Source: Patescibacteria group bacterium (GTDB taxonomy: Bacteria > Patescibacteriota > Gracilibacteria > UBA1369 > LOWO2-01-FULL-3). Taken from it: a stretch of DNA of 5,413 bases. Every line of letters starts with the position of its first letter. Positions within the stretch are counted from its first letter, which is position 1. Shown here piece after piece: positions 3,988 to 5,413 of the stretch. A program made the translations under genes and the position numbers. A model generated the notes under the pieces. It did not search any database and was not told the origin of the DNA. It saw only the letters and a list, made by a program, of their open reading frames with translations. The stretch spans positions 1 to 5,413 of the forward strand of contig JAHIRL010000088.1 of NCBI GenBank assembly GCA_018818755.1. Reading direction: 5' to 3'.

Positions 3988-5413
3988 ATGAAAAAGTTTT
4001 TTCCTCAAATTCCATTCCTCATTATTTTTTCGATAGTATTCAATTTACTTGCCACCCCTTTTATTGCTTATGCTTGGGATTTATCATCGGCTAGCTACGA
4101 TAGTGTGAGCTTTGCCTATGAAGGAGGAAACGGATCGGGTATAAATTTTAATTCTGATGGAACCAAAATGTTCGTTGGCGAGCGCAACACCAACAAACTT
4201 TATAGGTATTCTCTGTCTTCTGCCTGGGATCTTTCAACAGCATCTTACGACACGGACAATACCTTAAATGTGGGAGGGCAAGCGGCGGATCCTTATGGTT
4301 TTGCATTTAAATCAGATGGGACAGCTGTTTATATTGTGGACACAACTACGATAGTTTATCAATATACACTAAGTTCTGCTTGGGATTTAACAAGCGGATC
4401 ATATGCCGAGAAAAGCTATTCTCTGGATAACATAGTCAACGGAAGCGAAGCCACAACTGGAATCGCTTTCAATTCTGATGGTAGCAAAATGTATGTGTCT
4501 GAATACTATACCAAAGCCATTTATCAATATACTCTTTCCACTCCTTGGGATGTTTCCTCAGCTACTTATGACGAAAAAAGTTTATCTATCGCTTCTCAAA
4601 GTGGGAGTGTATATGGCGTAGCCTTCCAGTCCGATGGTGAGAGACTTTACACTATTGGTGCTCAGAACAATAAGGTTTACCAATACAACCTATCTTCAGC
4701 TTGGGATCTTTCCTCTGGGAGTTATAGTGGAAACAGCGTAGACACAGAAGCAGATCCTTCGGGAGGATTAGCTTTTAAAACAGATGGATCGAAAATGTAC
4801 CTTGTAGGAATAAGCACGACCAATGTTTACCAATATACCCTAACCAACGACCTAACTCCTGATGTAACTGATCCTGAACTGGGAGACTCAAGTCCACTTT
4901 CTCCCGCAGATAACAGTACAGATGTTTCAGTTTCAGGCAATCTGGTAATTACCTTTAACGAAAATATGGCAAAGGGAACAGGAAATATTTTGATAAAAAG
5001 CGGAGAATCCACAGTAGAAACAATCGATGTCACATCAGACCAAGTAACAGTTTCCGGAGCTACAGTCACAATAAACCCTAGTTCGAATTTATCATACGAA
5101 ACCAGCTATTATGTTCAAGTTGCATCAACTGCTTTGGACGATACTTCCGGCAACTCTTACGCTGGAATATCCGATAGCACAACTTGGAATTTTACAACCG
5201 AAGCTCAAGACCCCTGGCTAAGTAGTGGTGGGACAAATAGAAAAGCAATAACCCTCACAGGACAAAGCGGAGCAGGAACAGATTTTCAAATAAAACTTGC
5301 GGTAGGGGAGAGTTCAGGATCCGGCGGAGCAGACTTCCATCTTGAAGGAAATTCCGCAGATTTTCCCGCAGAGAAAAATGATGGAGGAGATTTGAGATTT
5401 GCCGATAATGATG
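3988..5413 (+). CDS. Secreted surface protein: WDLS repeat propeller, Ig-like domain, DUF2341-like start; C-terminus outside window
   Basis: The frame is open for 475 codons to the window end. Residues 1-29 form a signal peptide (KK, a hydrophobic core at 9-27, cleavage probably after AYA), so the protein is exported. Residues 30-287 hold five ~50-residue units with WDLS/WDVS at W30, W80, W132, W187 and W239. Each continues with an SDGxKMYV-like strand and ends in VYQYxLSS, the look of a beta-propeller. Residues about 297-405 are a bacterial Ig-like domain of the SbsA/Big_5 kind (PxDNSTDVSVSGNLVITFNENM ... YYVQV ... WNFTTE). From about 410 (PWLSSGGTNRKAITL, then GGDLRFADND at 466-475) it matches the beginning of DUF2341, often followed by lectin-like domains. 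No enzyme motif is seen. The function is likely adhesion or surface structure, by inference. The start at 3988 is preferred over the in-frame ATG at 3955, which overlaps the -10 box; no strong ribosome binding site precedes it. Confidence 0.92.
   Translation, partial: MKKFFPQIPFLIIFSIVFNLLATPFIAYAWDLSSASYDSVSFAYEGGNGSGINFNSDGTKMFVGERNTNKLYRYSLSSAWDLSTASYDTDNTLNVGGQAADPYGFAFKSDGTAVYIVDTTTIVYQYTLSSAWDLTSGSYAEKSYSLDNIVNGSEATTGIAFNSDGSKMYVSEYYTKAIYQYTLSTPWDVSSATYDEKSLSIASQSGSVYGVAFQSDGERLYTIGAQNNKVYQYNLSSAWDLSSGSYSGNSVDTEADPSGGLAFKTDGSKMYLVGISTTNVYQYTLTNDLTPDVTDPELGDSSPLSPADNSTDVSVSGNLVITFNENMAKGTGNILIKSGESTVETIDVTSDQVTVSGATVTINPSSNLSYETSYYVQVASTALDDTSGNSYAGISDSTTWNFTTEAQDPWLSSGGTNRKAITLTGQSGAGTDFQIKLAVGESSGSGGADFHLEGNSADFPAEKNDGGDLRFADND
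4075..4848 (+). repeat. Five protein-level tandem repeats (WDLS units)
   Basis: Units start at 4075, 4225, 4381, 4546 and 4702 and are 150, 156, 165, 156 and about 147 bases long. Protein motifs are well kept (WDLSSxSY, SDGxKMYV, VYQYTLS), while DNA differs at many third positions, so the units duplicated long ago and are held by selection on the protein. Unit 2 (KSDGTAVYI) and unit 4 (QSDGERLYT) depart most from the middle motif. Confidence 0.85.

Noticed and set aside
4075..4848. Possible CRISPR or DNA tandem-repeat array
   Set aside because: The periodicity is at the protein level, with ~50-residue units and diverged DNA inside one open frame; there are no identical repeats with unique spacers.
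4827..5069. Minus-strand open frame of 80 codons
   Set aside because: It is antisense to the Ig-like domain of the secreted protein; its composition mirrors the T/S/V-rich sense codons.

Overview
The window looks bacterial. It has sigma-70-like promoters, a tRNA-Gly gene with an encoded CCA end, intrinsic terminators, and exported proteins with a signal peptide or membrane anchor. The style suggests a small-genome uncultured lineage such as Patescibacteria/CPR: short single genes, several starts without a Shine-Dalgarno site but close behind a -10 box, a shortened YggS, and a large repeat/Ig-like/DUF2341-type surface protein. That assignment is an inference; nothing here proves it.

Layout. 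(1) Bases 1-781, minus strand: the N-terminal 260 residues of an unrecognised membrane-anchored protein, cut by the window edge. (2) 852-981: a divergent tRNA-Gly(UCC) gene with its own promoter. (3) 982-1289: a gene-free but structure-rich stretch holding two terminators that can work on both strands, an inverted copy of the tRNA T-arm sequence, a hairpin with tandem G-A mismatches, and a diverged 23-bp direct repeat. (4) 1290-2609, minus strand: an unrecognised protein with one N-terminal membrane helix and six cysteines in three closely spaced pairs. (5) 2610-2784: divergent intergenic region with inverted repeats placed over a candidate promoter. (6) 2785-3072, plus strand: a 95-residue protein with three predicted membrane helices. 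(7) 3073-3312: gene-free, with a palindrome, a hairpin and the yggS promoter. (8) 3313-3924: yggS, the PLP-homeostasis protein, and the only protein gene recognised with confidence. (9) 3988 to the window end, plus strand: the start of a secreted repeat protein with five WDLS-type units, then a bacterial Ig-like domain, then the beginning of a DUF2341-like domain.

How the genes fit together. There is no evident operon; each gene has its own spacing and promoter-like sequence. The shared theme is the cell envelope: two anchored proteins, one small integral membrane protein and one large secreted protein, with a housekeeping tRNA and yggS between them. I do not see a defence system, CRISPR array, transposase or phage module. 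The most unusual parts are the 982-1222 stretch and the repeated placement of -10 boxes very close to start codons.
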